Positions 25,031 through 34,535 of a DNA stretch of 64,000 nt are shown piece after piece. How positions within the stretch are numbered: the first letter of the stretch is position 1; each line of letters begins with the position of its first letter. This stretch comes from Stutzerimonas sp. S1 (GTDB taxonomy: Bacteria; Pseudomonadota; Gammaproteobacteria; Pseudomonadales; Pseudomonadaceae): the NCBI RefSeq assembly GCF_025966695.1, contig NZ_JAOEIY010000010.1, forward strand, positions 26,704-90,703. Reading direction: 5' to 3'. A program made the translations under genes and the position numbers. The notes below the pieces were generated by a model. The model made no database searches, was not told where the DNA came from, and was given only the letters and a program-made list of their open reading frames with translations.

Positions 25031-27214
25031 CTAGAAGCTGCGACCAAGATTCAGGTACAGCGCCTGCTCGTCCTCGTCGTTGGTGCCGTAGCCTAGATTC
25101 AGTGGTCCCAGCGGCGTGTCGTAGCCGACGAATATGCTCGCGGCGTTGATATAACCGCTGTCGAACTCGTTGTCGTTGTTCCAGGCACGTCCGCGCTCCA
25201 GCGAGGCGCCGAGGTACAGCGGGAAATCCAGCGGCAGGAACCCGCGCGGCGTCATACGGCGGTAGTACACCACCCGGCCGAGGCTGATGTTCTGCCCGGA
25301 CAGGGCGTCCTGGCGGAAGCCCGAGAGTTGGCGCGCGCCGCCAAGCAGGTAGCTCGAGGTCACCACTTCGGTGTCATCGAGGGTGCGCCCGTAACGTCCG
25401 CCCAGCACCCAGGTGTTTGGCCCATGGCTGAGCGCCTTGTCCAAGTGAATGTTCCATTGCCGGTAGCGCTGGTCCGAGCCGAGCCCCGGGGTGTACTGGC
25501 GTAGCGTCAGGCCCAGGTCTTCGCCCACGTGGGGAAAGTCGACGTCGTCCAGCGTGTCGAACGAATACTGCAGCTCGTAGTAGCCCTCACTGAAGCTGAA
25601 GTCGGGCAGGTCGCGCTCGCCGACGCGCACGTCCGCCTCGCCCCACGCCTGACCGACCCCGAAGCGGATTTCGCCGTTGTTGGCGATCTGCCGGCCCAGA
25701 TTCAGACCGTAGCCATAGCGGCGCAGGCGGTATTCGGCGATGGGGTCGTGCTCGAGGATCGCTTCGACGTTCTGTGCCTCGAGAAAGGCGTTGGGCGCGA
25801 CGAACCAGCGTGAGCCGGCGTCCAGCGGCTGGTAGAACTCGCTGAACAGCTCCTGACGGTCGCCCAGTTGCAGGCGAGTGAGCCATTCGGCGCCCAGTTC
25901 GTTGATGCCGTTCTTGCGGTAGCTGGCGCCGATGTTAAAGGCACTGTCGCCCTGGAAATCATCCGACAGGTTCAGTCCCAGGCGCAGGTAGTCGGTACCG
26001 GAGCGTTTCTCGCGGGTCCTGATCACCAGGGTGTTGCCTAGCTTGCCATGGGCCACGCGGTATTCGACGCGGTCGAAGTAGTCCAGGCCGTACAGTGTGC
26101 CCATGTCCTTCTGCAGGTCAGACAGGTCCAGCGGTTCGCCCAGGCGCTGACGGATATGTCGGCGGATCACTGCGTCACCGACCTTGGAGTCGTTTTCGAT
26201 GCGGATCGCCGTGATCAGCGGAGTGCGCGGGTCGCTCGAGCGCGCCAGACTCAGTGCCGGATTGCCGCCGGCGCTGGCGGCCAGTTCGAGCATGCGCCCC
26301 TCATGCGCCTTGGTGGCGCGGTAGCCGGCATCGATCAGCTGCTGCGCGCTGCCGAAGTCGGTGGAGCCGTAGGCCGCCAGCGGTGGCTGGATCAGCAGGT
26401 CTTCGGGACGCAGGGTGGCCAGCTGTTCCTCGGAATTACGCCGGGTCATCATGGTAATCGACTGGTTGAGCACATCGATCACCGTGAGCAGCTGGTCTCT
26501 TGGTTTCAGCGGGGTGCCGATATCGACCACGATCAGCCGGTCCACGCCCATGTCACGCGCGACGTCCATGGGAATGTTGTCGACCATGCCGCCATCCACC
26601 AGCAGCCGGCCCTCGACTTCCACGGGCGCGAATACCGCCGGGATCGACATGCTGGCACGGATGACTTGCGGCAAGTGGCCGCTGCGGAAGATCACCTTCT
26701 CGTCGTTGGCGATGTCGGTGGCTACCGCGCGAAAGGGGATCGGCAGTTGGTCGAAGTCGCGCGTGTCGCTGGCATGGACCAGTAGGCGCTCGAGCAGCAA
26801 CGCAAGGTTCTGGCCCTGGATCACGCCGAGCGGCAGGCCCAGGCTGCCATCGTCGCGGAAGCTGAGCTTGCGCTTGACCAGAAAGTCGCGATCGTCCTGT
26901 TTGCGACGAAACGGTACATCCCGGCGCGCTGGGTCGTCGGACAGCACCTCTTGCCAATTCAACGTCAGCGCCAGCTTCTCCAGTTCCGGCACCGTGTAAC
27001 CGGCGGCGTATAGCCCACCAATGACGGCGCCCATGCTGGTGCCGGCCACCGCATCGATGCGTACGCCCTGTTCCTCGAGCGCCTTGAGTACGCCGATATG
27101 GGCCAGGCCACGGGCGGCCCCTCCGGACAGCACCAGCCCCGTCTTCGGTGATGACGCGTCGGCAAGACCGCTCAGGGGCAGGCAGAACAACAGGGCAAGC
27201 AGCAGGCGACGCAT
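25031..27214 (-). CDS. plpD: PlpD-type patatin phospholipase autotransporter (type Vd secretion)
   Basis: 727 residues in four parts. A signal peptide (about 1-20) is followed by a patatin-like lipase domain with the oxyanion loop SGGAARGLAHIG, the nucleophile Ser60 in GTSMG and Asp207 in LLVDGGMVDN, the same residue numbers as I recall for P. aeruginosa PlpD. One POTRA domain follows (about 330-400, ITAIRIENDSKVGDAVIRRHIRQRLGE), then a 16-strand-type beta-barrel ending in LYLNLGRSF with the usual C-terminal Phe. It should be exported to the surface through its own barrel as a phospholipase A1. The start ATG is preceded on the minus strand by GGAG. It is divergent from a SelT/W-like gene. Confidence 0.94.
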   Translation of the reverse strand: MRRLLLALLFCLPLSGLADASSPKTGLVLSGGAARGLAHIGVLKALEEQGVRIDAVAGTSMGAVIGGLYAAGYTVPELEKLALTLNWQEVLSDDPARRDVPFRRKQDDRDFLVKRKLSFRDDGSLGLPLGVIQGQNLALLLERLLVHASDTRDFDQLPIPFRAVATDIANDEKVIFRSGHLPQVIRASMSIPAVFAPVEVEGRLLVDGGMVDNIPMDVARDMGVDRLIVVDIGTPLKPRDQLLTVIDVLNQSITMMTRRNSEEQLATLRPEDLLIQPPLAAYGSTDFGSAQQLIDAGYRATKAHEGRMLELAASAGGNPALSLARSSDPRTPLITAIRIENDSKVGDAVIRRHIRQRLGEPLDLSDLQKDMGTLYGLDYFDRVEYRVAHGKLGNTLVIRTREKRSGTDYLRLGLNLSDDFQGDSAFNIGASYRKNGINELGAEWLTRLQLGDRQELFSEFYQPLDAGSRWFVAPNAFLEAQNVEAILEHDPIAEYRLRRYGYGLNLGRQIANNGEIRFGVGQAWGEADVRVGERDLPDFSFSEGYYELQYSFDTLDDVDFPHVGEDLGLTLRQYTPGLGSDQRYRQWNIHLDKALSHGPNTWVLGGRYGRTLDDTEVVTSSYLLGGARQLSGFRQDALSGQNISLGRVVYYRRMTPRGFLPLDFPLYLGASLERGRAWNNDNEFDSGYINAASIFVGYDTPLGPLNLGYGTNDEDEQALYLNLGRSF

Positions 27215-27248
27215 GGCAGATCCGGAGGGTGAGGGAGCAAGGGCCGCT

Positions 27249-27276
27249 ATTATAGGCCGCTCCCATTACCAGTCAG
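27249..27276 (-). promoter_or_regulatory. Probable sigma-70 promoter for plpD
   Basis: On the minus strand a perfect -10 TATAAT (27254-27249) is preceded, after 16 bp, by CTGACT (27276-27271), which keeps the TGAC core of a -35. Transcription would start near 27242, giving a leader of roughly 30 nt to the plpD ATG. Confidence 0.5.
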
Positions 27277-27286
27277 AGTCGCCGCC

Positions 27287-27571
27287 ATGCCCGTCAGCAA
27301 ACCGGAAATCGTCATCGTCTATTGCACCCAGTGTCAGTGGCTGCTGCGCGCCGCCTGGCTCGCCCAGGAACTGCTCTCGACCTTTGCCGATGATCTCGGC
27401 TGCGTGTCTTTGGTACCGGGCACCGGCGGCGTGTTCTGCATCACCTGTGACGGTGAGCAGATCTGGGAACGCAAGCTCGACGGTGGCTTCCCGGAGGCCA
27501 AAGAGCTCAAGCAACGGGTGCGTGACCATATCGACCCGACCCGCGACCTCGGACACAACGAGCGGCGCTGA
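27287..27571 (+). CDS. SelT/SelW/SelH-family thioredoxin-fold protein
   Basis: A small 94-residue cytoplasmic protein of the Rdx (SelT/SelW/SelH) family. The N-terminal strand IVIVYCTQCQWLLRAAWLAQELL carries the redox motif CTQC, where animal relatives have Cys-X-X-Sec; here it is Cys. The middle GTGGVFCITCDGEQIWERKLDGGFPEAKELKQRVRDHI is typical of the family's C-terminal half, with an extra CITC pair not needed for the fold. The family may take part in redox balance, but no bacterial substrate is established. It is divergent from plpD. Confidence 0.88.
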   Translation: MPVSKPEIVIVYCTQCQWLLRAAWLAQELLSTFADDLGCVSLVPGTGGVFCITCDGEQIWERKLDGGFPEAKELKQRVRDHIDPTRDLGHNERR

Positions 27572-27698
27572 AGGCTTTGCCAAACCCGGGGCCGGCGGCA
27601 GCTTGACGCCGCACGCCCGATAGTTGCTGCGCCGAGTCGATGCCTGCCGCCGCGCGTTACAGACCTGTCTCACCACTGGACGCGGCTACAGCGTCAAC

Positions 27699-28586
27699 TC
27701 AGCGGGGCCTGGCCGATGGTGTCGTTGCGGCGACCGCTTCGCTCTTCAGTCGGCTGGCAATGATGCTGGCGAGGATGATCAGAACGCCGCCGGCCAGCAT
27801 TCGCAGCGTCGGTTGCTCGCTGAACAGCCACCAGGCGATGGCGATGCCATAGACCGGCTCTAGAGCAAAGATCACCGAGGTAGTGCGCGCCTTGAGTACT
27901 CGCAGGCTGGCGACGAACAGGCTGTGGGCGAGGCCGGTACAGAGCACGCCGAGCAGCGCCAGCCACAGCCAATCCTGCGCAGGAATCGCGGGAATGCTGG
28001 ACCAGGCGAACGGCAGCAGACCGACGAGGATCGCCAGGTTCTGCCACAGCGCGGCTTGCACCGCATCGATTCCGCGAGTGACGGCGCGGTTGAGCAGCGA
28101 CAGCAGTGCAAACAACAGCCCCGAAAGTATCCCGTAGAGCAGTCCGGTGGTCGGCGCACTGGCTGCGTCGAAGCTCGGCGTCACCAGCAGTAGACCCAGG
28201 CAGACCAGTCCAACCATGGTGTACTCGATCAGGCGCGTGCGTTCGCGGAAGAGGAGGCCCTCCAGTAGCAGCGTAAATGCCGGGAAGCTGGCGAACCCCA
28301 GCGTGGCGATGCCGACGCCGGCGACTTTTACCGCAATGAAGAATGTCAGCCAGTGCGCCCCCAGCAGCATGCCGCCGACCATCAGGCCGCAACGCCGGCG
28401 CCAGTCGGGGCGTGCGCCGCTGCTCGGCAGGAGTAGCGCGACTATAAGCAGGGCGAGCACGGCGAACAGCGCACGACCGAAGGTGATTGTCAGCGGCGAG
28501 CTCTCGGCAAGTTTCCCGAGCACTCCGGAAAGGCCGAACATCAGCGCGCCGAGATGGATGGCTAGCAAAGCGTTGCGTGGCGTCAT
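27699..28586 (-). CDS. DMT-superfamily permease (EamA family), second copy type
   Basis: A 295-residue inner-membrane protein with about ten membrane helices and two EamA repeats (LGALMFGLSGVLGKLAESSPLTITFGRALFAVLAL near the start; SVIFALEPVYGIAIAWWLFSEQPTLRMLAGGVLIILAS near the end, where the conserved EP motif is clear). Substrate unknown. It is only distantly similar to the permease at 2662, so it is not a recent duplicate. It is downstream of cyaB on the same strand with a 223-bp gap and convergent with the SelT/W-like gene. Confidence 0.87.
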   Translation of the reverse strand: MTPRNALLAIHLGALMFGLSGVLGKLAESSPLTITFGRALFAVLALLIVALLLPSSGARPDWRRRCGLMVGGMLLGAHWLTFFIAVKVAGVGIATLGFASFPAFTLLLEGLLFRERTRLIEYTMVGLVCLGLLLVTPSFDAASAPTTGLLYGILSGLLFALLSLLNRAVTRGIDAVQAALWQNLAILVGLLPFAWSSIPAIPAQDWLWLALLGVLCTGLAHSLFVASLRVLKARTTSVIFALEPVYGIAIAWWLFSEQPTLRMLAGGVLIILASIIASRLKSEAVAATTPSARPR

Positions 28587-28809
28587 GCGGTGCGATCGGC
28601 CGGGCTCAGACTGAAAGGGTGTTGCGGGGCAAGCATGCGGTTACCTGGGCATCTATGGTTGGCGATCATGCTCGGACCGCAGAGAAGCGGTCTTTGCGTC
28701 AGCCCAGCCTTGGTGTGCTACCTGTCGAATTTCGAAAGCGTGCAATCATGCAAACGATCGTCGCCGGATCGAGCGCGGGATCTGTCCTGCGTCCGGCTAG
28801 CCGACGAGG

Positions 28810-30198
28810 TCAGAGAATGACCTTGTCGCGCAGCTTCTCCGCGGCCTGCTGCAAGGCCTGAATGACCCGTTCCTTGTCGAAGTTCTGCACGCCGTTGGTG
28901 TCCAGGTACATGGAGAAACCCGGCAGTTCGGCTTCGACGAAGCTGCAGGTGGCGCCCAGATCGCGGCGGAAATCGACTACCTGATAGATCTGCACCGGGC
29001 GAGAGAAGCCCTTGACGGCGATCTGACCCTTGTCGCGGCACATGATCACGTCTTTGACCAGCGAGTAGGTCTCGTGGGAGATCAAGATCTCGCTGGCCTC
29101 GGCCGCGCTTTCCAGCCGGCTGGCAAGGTTCACTTCGCGTCCGATGATGGTGTAGTCCATGCGGGTATCGGCGCCGAAGTTGCCGACGGTGCAATAACCG
29201 GTATTGACCCCCATGCGAATCTCCATCGGCTTGGTGATGCCCTGCGCACGCCACTGCTGGCGCAGCACTTTCATATGCTTGCGCATGGCGATGGCCATCG
29301 ACACGGCGGCCACCGCATCCTTCTTGGCGCCCTGGCTGGACGGATCGCCGAAGAACACCATGACGCAATCGCCTACGAACTTGTCGATGGTGCCACCGTA
29401 CTTCAGGGCGATCTTCGACATCTCGTTGAGGTAGTTGTTGAGCAGGTCGGTCAGCGCTTCGGCTTCGAGCTCTTCGGACAGTTCGGTAAAACCCTTGATG
29501 TCGGAGAAAAACACCGAGAGTTTCTTGCGCTGGGTTTCCAGGCGCACGCTGCGCTTGCCGGAGAAGATCGATTCCCATACTTGCGGGGACAGGTACTTGG
29601 CCAGGTTACGCGCCAGTCGGGCGGCTTTGGCTTGTTCCGCTTCGACGTCGCGGCGCGCCTGCGCCAGGCGCAAACCCTGCTGGTGCACGAAGTAAGCCGT
29701 GGCGCAGACATACAGCGAGGTGAACAGAATGCTCGCCAGCGAAACCAGCGGTGGTGTGGCGCCTCTGAACTCGAGCGGTACTACCAGGCTGCACAGACCG
29801 ATACCGACCGCCACGCCAAGCAATGCCAGTAGCAGGTGGCGCAGGCTGCCGATGACCAGCGCGCTGAAACAGAGTGTCAGCAGGAACATCAGGCTCGGCA
29901 CCACGGCGAAGCCGAACAGGACGATGCTGCAGCCGGCATTGAAAGCATCCAGACTGAGTAGTACCTGCGAGGTACGCTGCGGATGGTCGCGCTTGAAACG
30001 GTACCCCAGGTGATAGGCGACGTGCGGATAGAGCAGTGCGTAGGGCACCATCCATAACAGGTCGAGGGAAAAGAACTGGGTGTAGGTTCCTGCCGCGAGA
30101 GTAGCGGCACCGGCCAGGTAGGCGAGCACGCGGGAGTAGTAATCGCGCAAGGTGCGGTTGGCCAGGCCGTTGCGGCGCTCAACCATGGCGGAAGTCAT
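28810..30198 (-). CDS. cyaB: Class III adenylate cyclase with MASE2 membrane domain (CyaB type)
   Basis: 462 residues. The N-terminal half has about six hydrophobic segments of the MASE2 sensor type; the C-terminal half is a class III cyclase domain. Its metal-binding aspartates are in FFSDIKGFTELSEE and FVGDCVMVFFGDP; adenine-specifying Lys (TIDKFVGD) and Asp (RMDYTIIGREVN) are both present, and the transition-state Asn and Arg are in VNLASRLES. This matches P. aeruginosa CyaB, the main source of cAMP for the regulator Vfr. It should make cAMP from ATP at the inner membrane. The ATG at 30196-30198 is the first of two close candidates. The Mpo1-like gene lies 219 bp upstream. Confidence 0.93.
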   Translation of the reverse strand: MTSAMVERRNGLANRTLRDYYSRVLAYLAGAATLAAGTYTQFFSLDLLWMVPYALLYPHVAYHLGYRFKRDHPQRTSQVLLSLDAFNAGCSIVLFGFAVVPSLMFLLTLCFSALVIGSLRHLLLALLGVAVGIGLCSLVVPLEFRGATPPLVSLASILFTSLYVCATAYFVHQQGLRLAQARRDVEAEQAKAARLARNLAKYLSPQVWESIFSGKRSVRLETQRKKLSVFFSDIKGFTELSEELEAEALTDLLNNYLNEMSKIALKYGGTIDKFVGDCVMVFFGDPSSQGAKKDAVAAVSMAIAMRKHMKVLRQQWRAQGITKPMEIRMGVNTGYCTVGNFGADTRMDYTIIGREVNLASRLESAAEASEILISHETYSLVKDVIMCRDKGQIAVKGFSRPVQIYQVVDFRRDLGATCSFVEAELPGFSMYLDTNGVQNFDKERVIQALQQAAEKLRDKVIL

Positions 30199-30417
30199 GT
30201 GTGCTTACGATCCCTGATAATGGTCGACGCCTTTTCTATGCGCCTTGCTGACTGAAGCGCCCCTTCGCCGGACTCTTGACGGTCCTTGTGGGCGGCTATA
30301 CCCCGCGCCGCGATTGGCTCGCGCGCGCTCCGGGCCGGCTGATCATAACCAAGCGTTGCCTCGCCGCCAAATCGTAGACGGTAAAAACTTCATACACCCG
30401 TTGCATGGCCTGTCCGG

Positions 30418-30735
30418 TCAGAGCGGGAGGCGGCCTGTGAGCATTTCCTTGAACATCACCCAGTCACCGAGAAAGCTGTACAGCGGGTAGCGAAAGGTCG
30501 CCGGCCGGTTCTTCTCGAAGACGAAGTGGCCGATCCAGGCGAAGCCGTAGCCCACCACTGGCAAGGCGAGCAGCCACAGCCATTGCTGGCTGAACAGCAC
30601 ATAGGCGAGGATCGCCAGCACCAGCGAACTGCCGATGAAGTGCAGTCGACGACAGGTGCGGTTGCGGTGCTCCTGCAGATAGAACGGATAGAACTCGGCA
30701 AAGTAGCTGAAACGGGCGGCGGTTTGCGTGCGCAT
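30418..30735 (-). CDS. Mpo1-like / DUF962 membrane protein
   Basis: A 105-residue membrane protein. FYPFYLQEHRNRTCRRLHFIGSSLVL has the first conserved His pair, then a hydrophobic helix pair (VLAILAYVLFS; WLWLLALPVVGYGFAW), then GHFVFEKNRPATFRYPLYSFLGDWVMF with the second His and the family ending. Yeast Mpo1 is an iron-dependent dioxygenase that shortens 2-hydroxy fatty acids; bacterial members have not been well characterised, so the activity is inferred from the conserved histidines. The start ATG follows GGAGGTACGCC on the minus strand. It is upstream of cyaB and divergent from the AraC gene. Confidence 0.82.
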   Translation of the reverse strand: MRTQTAARFSYFAEFYPFYLQEHRNRTCRRLHFIGSSLVLAILAYVLFSQQWLWLLALPVVGYGFAWIGHFVFEKNRPATFRYPLYSFLGDWVMFKEMLTGRLPL

Positions 30736-30871
30736 GGCGTACCTCCTGTTGTTTTGGTTGCGGCAGTCTAGAAGCGCTGCACTTGCCGGCCAGTGACCGT
30801 GAGTGCCAGTTTAGTAGCCTTGGGTGCGGCGGCCTGCTGCACCGGTAAAAGTAGGTCATGGACGGAGCAGC

Positions 30872-31873
30872 ATGAATCAACGCACCACATCCTCGAGCTG
30901 GGCGCAGGCGATCGTTCGAGCGATGGAAGTCGATGGCGTCGATTGCGCGGCGCTGTTCGCGGAATTGGGGTTGGACTACGCCGCGCTGAGCGACGCGGAT
31001 GCGCGTTTCGCCCAGGACGACATGACCCGTCTGTGGCTGCGCGCGGTCGAGTTGTCCGGCAATCCGGCGATCGGTCTGAACCTCGCGCGGGTGCTGCATC
31101 CCGGCGCGACGCATGTGGTCGGTTATGCGCTGATGTCCAGCCGTACTTTGAAAGAAGGGCTGCAGCGGCTGGTGCGCTATCAGCGCATCATCGCGGAGGG
31201 CGCCGATCTGGATTTCCAGCCCTGCGCGCAGGGTTTCGCGCTGACTCTGACGATCCACGGCGACCGTCTGCCGCCAGCCCGGCAGAGTAGCGAGGCGTCG
31301 CTGGCCGGCTGCCTGACATTCTGTCGCTGGCTGAGCGGCAAACCGTTGCAACCGCTGGAAGTGTGCTTCCAGGGTGCTGCCCCGGCCGATCTGGAGCCCT
31401 ATCGTCTGCAGTTCCAGGCGCCGTTGCGCTTCGAGGCGCGGCAGTACGCTCTGGTGTTTGCCCGCGCCGATCTGGAAACGATATTGCCCACCGCCAACGA
31501 TGCGCTGGCACAGTTGCATGATCGTTTCGCTGGCGAGTACCTGGCGCGTTTCTCGGGCAGTCGGGTGACGCATCAGGCTCGTCAGGTGCTCTGCCGGCTG
31601 CTGCCGCAAGGTGAGCCGCGGCGTGAAGCGGTCGCTCAGGCGCTGCACTTGTCGCAACGCACGCTGCAGCGGCGATTGCAGGAGGAGGGCGGCAGCTTCC
31701 AGCAACTGCTGGACGACACCCGTCGCGAGCTGGCCAGTCAGTATCTGGCGCAACCGAATCTCGCTCTGCTGGAGATCGCGTATCTGCTGGGATTTGCCGA
31801 ACCGAGCAATTTCTATCGGGCGTTCAAACGCTGGTACTCGATCACGCCAGGCGAATTCCGGGCGCGCTTGTGA
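30872..31873 (+). CDS. AraC-family transcriptional regulator
   Basis: A 333-residue regulator with a long N-terminal sensor of the arabinose-binding type found in OruR/ArgR-like proteins (SSWAQAIVRAMEVDGVDCAALFAELGLD...GYALMSSRTLKEGLQRLVRYQRII) and a C-terminal double helix-turn-helix (VAQALHLSQRTLQRRLQEEGGSFQQLLDDTRRELASQYL; LLEIAYLLGFAEPSNFYRAFKRWYSITPGEFR). The ligand and targets are unknown. The ATG at 30872 is preceded by GGAG; 16 upstream in-frame codons are not needed. It is divergent from the Mpo1-like gene and followed by yedI on the same strand. Confidence 0.9.
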   Translation: MNQRTTSSSWAQAIVRAMEVDGVDCAALFAELGLDYAALSDADARFAQDDMTRLWLRAVELSGNPAIGLNLARVLHPGATHVVGYALMSSRTLKEGLQRLVRYQRIIAEGADLDFQPCAQGFALTLTIHGDRLPPARQSSEASLAGCLTFCRWLSGKPLQPLEVCFQGAAPADLEPYRLQFQAPLRFEARQYALVFARADLETILPTANDALAQLHDRFAGEYLARFSGSRVTHQARQVLCRLLPQGEPRREAVAQALHLSQRTLQRRLQEEGGSFQQLLDDTRRELASQYLAQPNLALLEIAYLLGFAEPSNFYRAFKRWYSITPGEFRARL

Positions 31874-31969
31874 GCGCGCGCGAGGAACCTGTCGGGGCGA
31901 AGTCGCCCTAAACTATCGTGGCGCGATCATGCGCGCCTATTTTTCCTTCCCGATAAACAGGATGTTCAA

Positions 31970-32905
31970 TTGGCTACCAGCTTGCTTGCCCTGATCGACG
32001 ATATCGCGACGGTTCTGGACGATGTGTCCGTCATGACCAAGGTCGCTGCCAAGAAGACCGCTGGTGTGCTCGGCGATGATCTGGCGCTCAATGCCCAGCA
32101 GGTCAGTGGCGTGAAGGCTGACCGCGAGTTGCCGGTCGTTTGGGCGGTATGCAAGGGCTCGTTGAAGAACAAGCTGATCCTGGTGCCGGCAGCTCTGCTG
32201 ATCAGCGCCTTCATCCCCTGGGCGATCACGCCGCTGCTGATGCTCGGCGGCGCGTTTCTCTGCTACGAAGGTTTCGAGAAGCTGGCGCATCGCTTCCTGC
32301 ATGACGACTCGGCCGAACATGCACAAACTGTCAAGGCACTGGCTGATCCGACGGTGGACATGGTGGCGTTCGAGAAGGACAAGATCCGCGGTGCGATCCG
32401 GACGGACTTCATTCTGTCGGCGGAGATCATCGCCATTACCTTGGGCAGCGTGGCAAATGCCACCTTCGCGCAACAGGTGATGGTGTTGGCCGGCATCGCC
32501 ATCGTGATGACGATCGGGGTCTATGGGCTGGTCGCCGGAATCGTCAAGCTCGATGACCTGGGGCTGGCGTTGAACAAGGCAGCGAGCAAAGCCGCACAGA
32601 GCATCGGTCGCGGCATCCTGTGGCTGGCACCATGGCTGATGAAATCGCTGTCAGTCGTTGGAACCGCCGCGATGTTCATGGTCGGCGGCGGCATCCTCAC
32701 CCATGGTTTCGGCACGGTGCACCACTGGATCGAGAACAGCGCCGAGCAGACGCTGGGGCTGCCGTATGTCGGTGCGGTGCTGGGTGGACTATTGCCGACG
32801 CTGCTCGATGCCGCCTTCGGTATCGTCGCCGGTGGGGTGGTCCTGGCCGTGCTGACCCTGGGCGGTCGCCTGTTCGGCAAGCGCCAGGGCGACGCGCAGT
32901 CCTGA
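31970..32905 (+). CDS. yedI: YedI-like inner-membrane protein (DUF808), TTG start
   Basis: A 311-residue protein with about five membrane helices, aligning along its whole length with E. coli YedI as I remember it ([84 protein letters not shown]). The function is unknown. The only sensible start is TTG at 31970, with AGGAT 7-8 nt before it; the nearby ATG at 31962 is in another frame. The last base is directly next to the stop of convergent trkH, with no spacer. Confidence 0.87.
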   Translation: MATSLLALIDDIATVLDDVSVMTKVAAKKTAGVLGDDLALNAQQVSGVKADRELPVVWAVCKGSLKNKLILVPAALLISAFIPWAITPLLMLGGAFLCYEGFEKLAHRFLHDDSAEHAQTVKALADPTVDMVAFEKDKIRGAIRTDFILSAEIIAITLGSVANATFAQQVMVLAGIAIVMTIGVYGLVAGIVKLDDLGLALNKAASKAAQSIGRGILWLAPWLMKSLSVVGTAAMFMVGGGILTHGFGTVHHWIENSAEQTLGLPYVGAVLGGLLPTLLDAAFGIVAGGVVLAVLTLGGRLFGKRQGDAQS

Positions 32906-34357
32906 TCAGTGGCGCCAGAATGCCGGGGTCAGCACCACCAGCACGGTGATGATCTCCAGACGGCCCAGCAGCATGCCGATCGATAGCAGCCACTTCGCGG
33001 CATCCGGCAGCGGGCCGAAGTTGCCGGCCGGGCCGATGATCGCCCCGAGCCCCGGCCCGACATTACACACCGCCGAGGCGGCCCCGGTCAGCGCGGTGAT
33101 CAGGTCTAGTCCAAGGAATGCCAGGCACAGCGCCAGCACGCCGATGGTCATGGTGATGAAGAACGAGAAGGTCAGGATCGAACGGACGATTTCCTCGTCC
33201 AGATTGTGGCCGTTGTATTGCTGGCGAATCACCGCGCGCGGGTGGATGAGCTGCTTCAGGTTGGCGCGCAACAATTCGTAAGCGACCTGGAAGCGGAACA
33301 TCTTCAGCCCCCCCGAGGTGGAGCCGGAGCAGCCGCCGATGAACGTAAGGTAGAAGAACACCATGACGGCGAAGCCGCCCCATTGGCTGTAGTCACCCAC
33401 GGCGAAGCCGGTGGTGGTGACCACGGATACGACGTTGAAGGTGACGATGCGCAGCGCGTCCAGCCAGTAGGCATCGTGGCTCAGCCAGTACCAGCCGCTG
33501 AACAGCACACTGGTGGCCACCAGCATCATCACGAAACCACGTACCTGTTGATCCCTGACCAGCGCCATGCGGTGTCCACGCAGCGTGGCCACGTACAGGG
33601 TGAATGGCAGGCTGCCCAGCAGCATGAAGAACATCGCCACCCAATGTGATGCCGGACTGAACTTGCCCATCGAGGCGTCGGAGGTGGAGAAGCCGCCGGT
33701 GGAGACGGTGGACATCGCGTGATTGATTGAGTCGAACAGATTCATCCCCGACAGCCAGAACGCCAGCACGGCACTCAGGGTGAACCCCACGTAGATGGCG
33801 ATCAGGTACTGCCCGGCGATGTGCGAACGCGGCACGACTTTCTCCGACCAGTCCGACGACTCCGTCTGGAACAGACGCATGCCGCCGACCCTCAGCAACG
33901 GCAGGATCGCCACGGCCATGCCGATGAAGCCGATGCCGCCCAGCCAGTGCAGCAGCGAGCGCCACATCAGCAGGCCGGGTGAGGCACTGTCGAGGCCCGA
34001 AAGCACGGTGGCACCGGTGGTGGTGATGCCCGACATGGTTTCGAAGAAGGCGTCGGTGTAGCTGATGTGCTGGGTCAGCATCATCGGCAATGCGGCGTAA
34101 CAGCAGACGATCAGCCAGCTCATGGTGGTCAGGAAGTACATGTCGCGCGGGCGCAGCTTGGCATTGGTCGGCCGGCCCGGCGCGATCAGGGCGATGCCAC
34201 AGCCGCCGGTGATCAGGCTGGCCCAGATAAACGCCTGCAAGTCGTCGGTGCGCTCGAAGGTCAGCAACGTAAGCATCGGGACGACCATGGCGACCGCCAG
34301 GGTGATGAGAAATATGCCGAGAATGAAGCCGATGATGCGCAGCGTCGGTAAAGCCAT
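32906..34357 (-). CDS. trkH: Potassium uptake protein TrkH
   Basis: A 483-residue membrane subunit of the Trk potassium channel/transporter, working with the cytoplasmic NAD-binding regulator TrkA (not in this window). Four selectivity-filter loops are visible, each with a conserved Gly: SGITTTGATVL, MSTVSTGGFSTSD, VVTTTGFAVGD and AVCNVGPGLG. The segment FIGGCSGSTSGGLKMFR is typical of TrkH/TrkG. Membrane helices fill the rest. Length is normal. The start ATG is at 34355-34357. It is convergent with yedI and divergent from the YkgJ-like gene. Confidence 0.96.
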   Translation of the reverse strand: MALPTLRIIGFILGIFLITLAVAMVVPMLTLLTFERTDDLQAFIWASLITGGCGIALIAPGRPTNAKLRPRDMYFLTTMSWLIVCCYAALPMMLTQHISYTDAFFETMSGITTTGATVLSGLDSASPGLLMWRSLLHWLGGIGFIGMAVAILPLLRVGGMRLFQTESSDWSEKVVPRSHIAGQYLIAIYVGFTLSAVLAFWLSGMNLFDSINHAMSTVSTGGFSTSDASMGKFSPASHWVAMFFMLLGSLPFTLYVATLRGHRMALVRDQQVRGFVMMLVATSVLFSGWYWLSHDAYWLDALRIVTFNVVSVVTTTGFAVGDYSQWGGFAVMVFFYLTFIGGCSGSTSGGLKMFRFQVAYELLRANLKQLIHPRAVIRQQYNGHNLDEEIVRSILTFSFFITMTIGVLALCLAFLGLDLITALTGAASAVCNVGPGLGAIIGPAGNFGPLPDAAKWLLSIGMLLGRLEIITVLVVLTPAFWRH

Positions 34358-34535
34358 TGAGTGGGTGCTCGGCAGGGAAAAAATAGGGCGACATTCTACC
34401 TGCGCCGGGGCGCTCGTAAACCGCCTGTGCGATGCCTCTGGCGAGGCGTGTGGAGCCTCTTCACAAGGGCGTGGCGATCAATAGAATAGCCGCCCGGGGC
34501 GCCGGCCCATTCCGGCTTTTTCGTGTGCTGCTTCC

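Noticed and set aside
28675..28692. Hairpin GACCGC/GCGGTC followed by TTT
   Set aside because: Six-bp stem with three Ts, pointing right between two leftward genes; no transcript for it to end.
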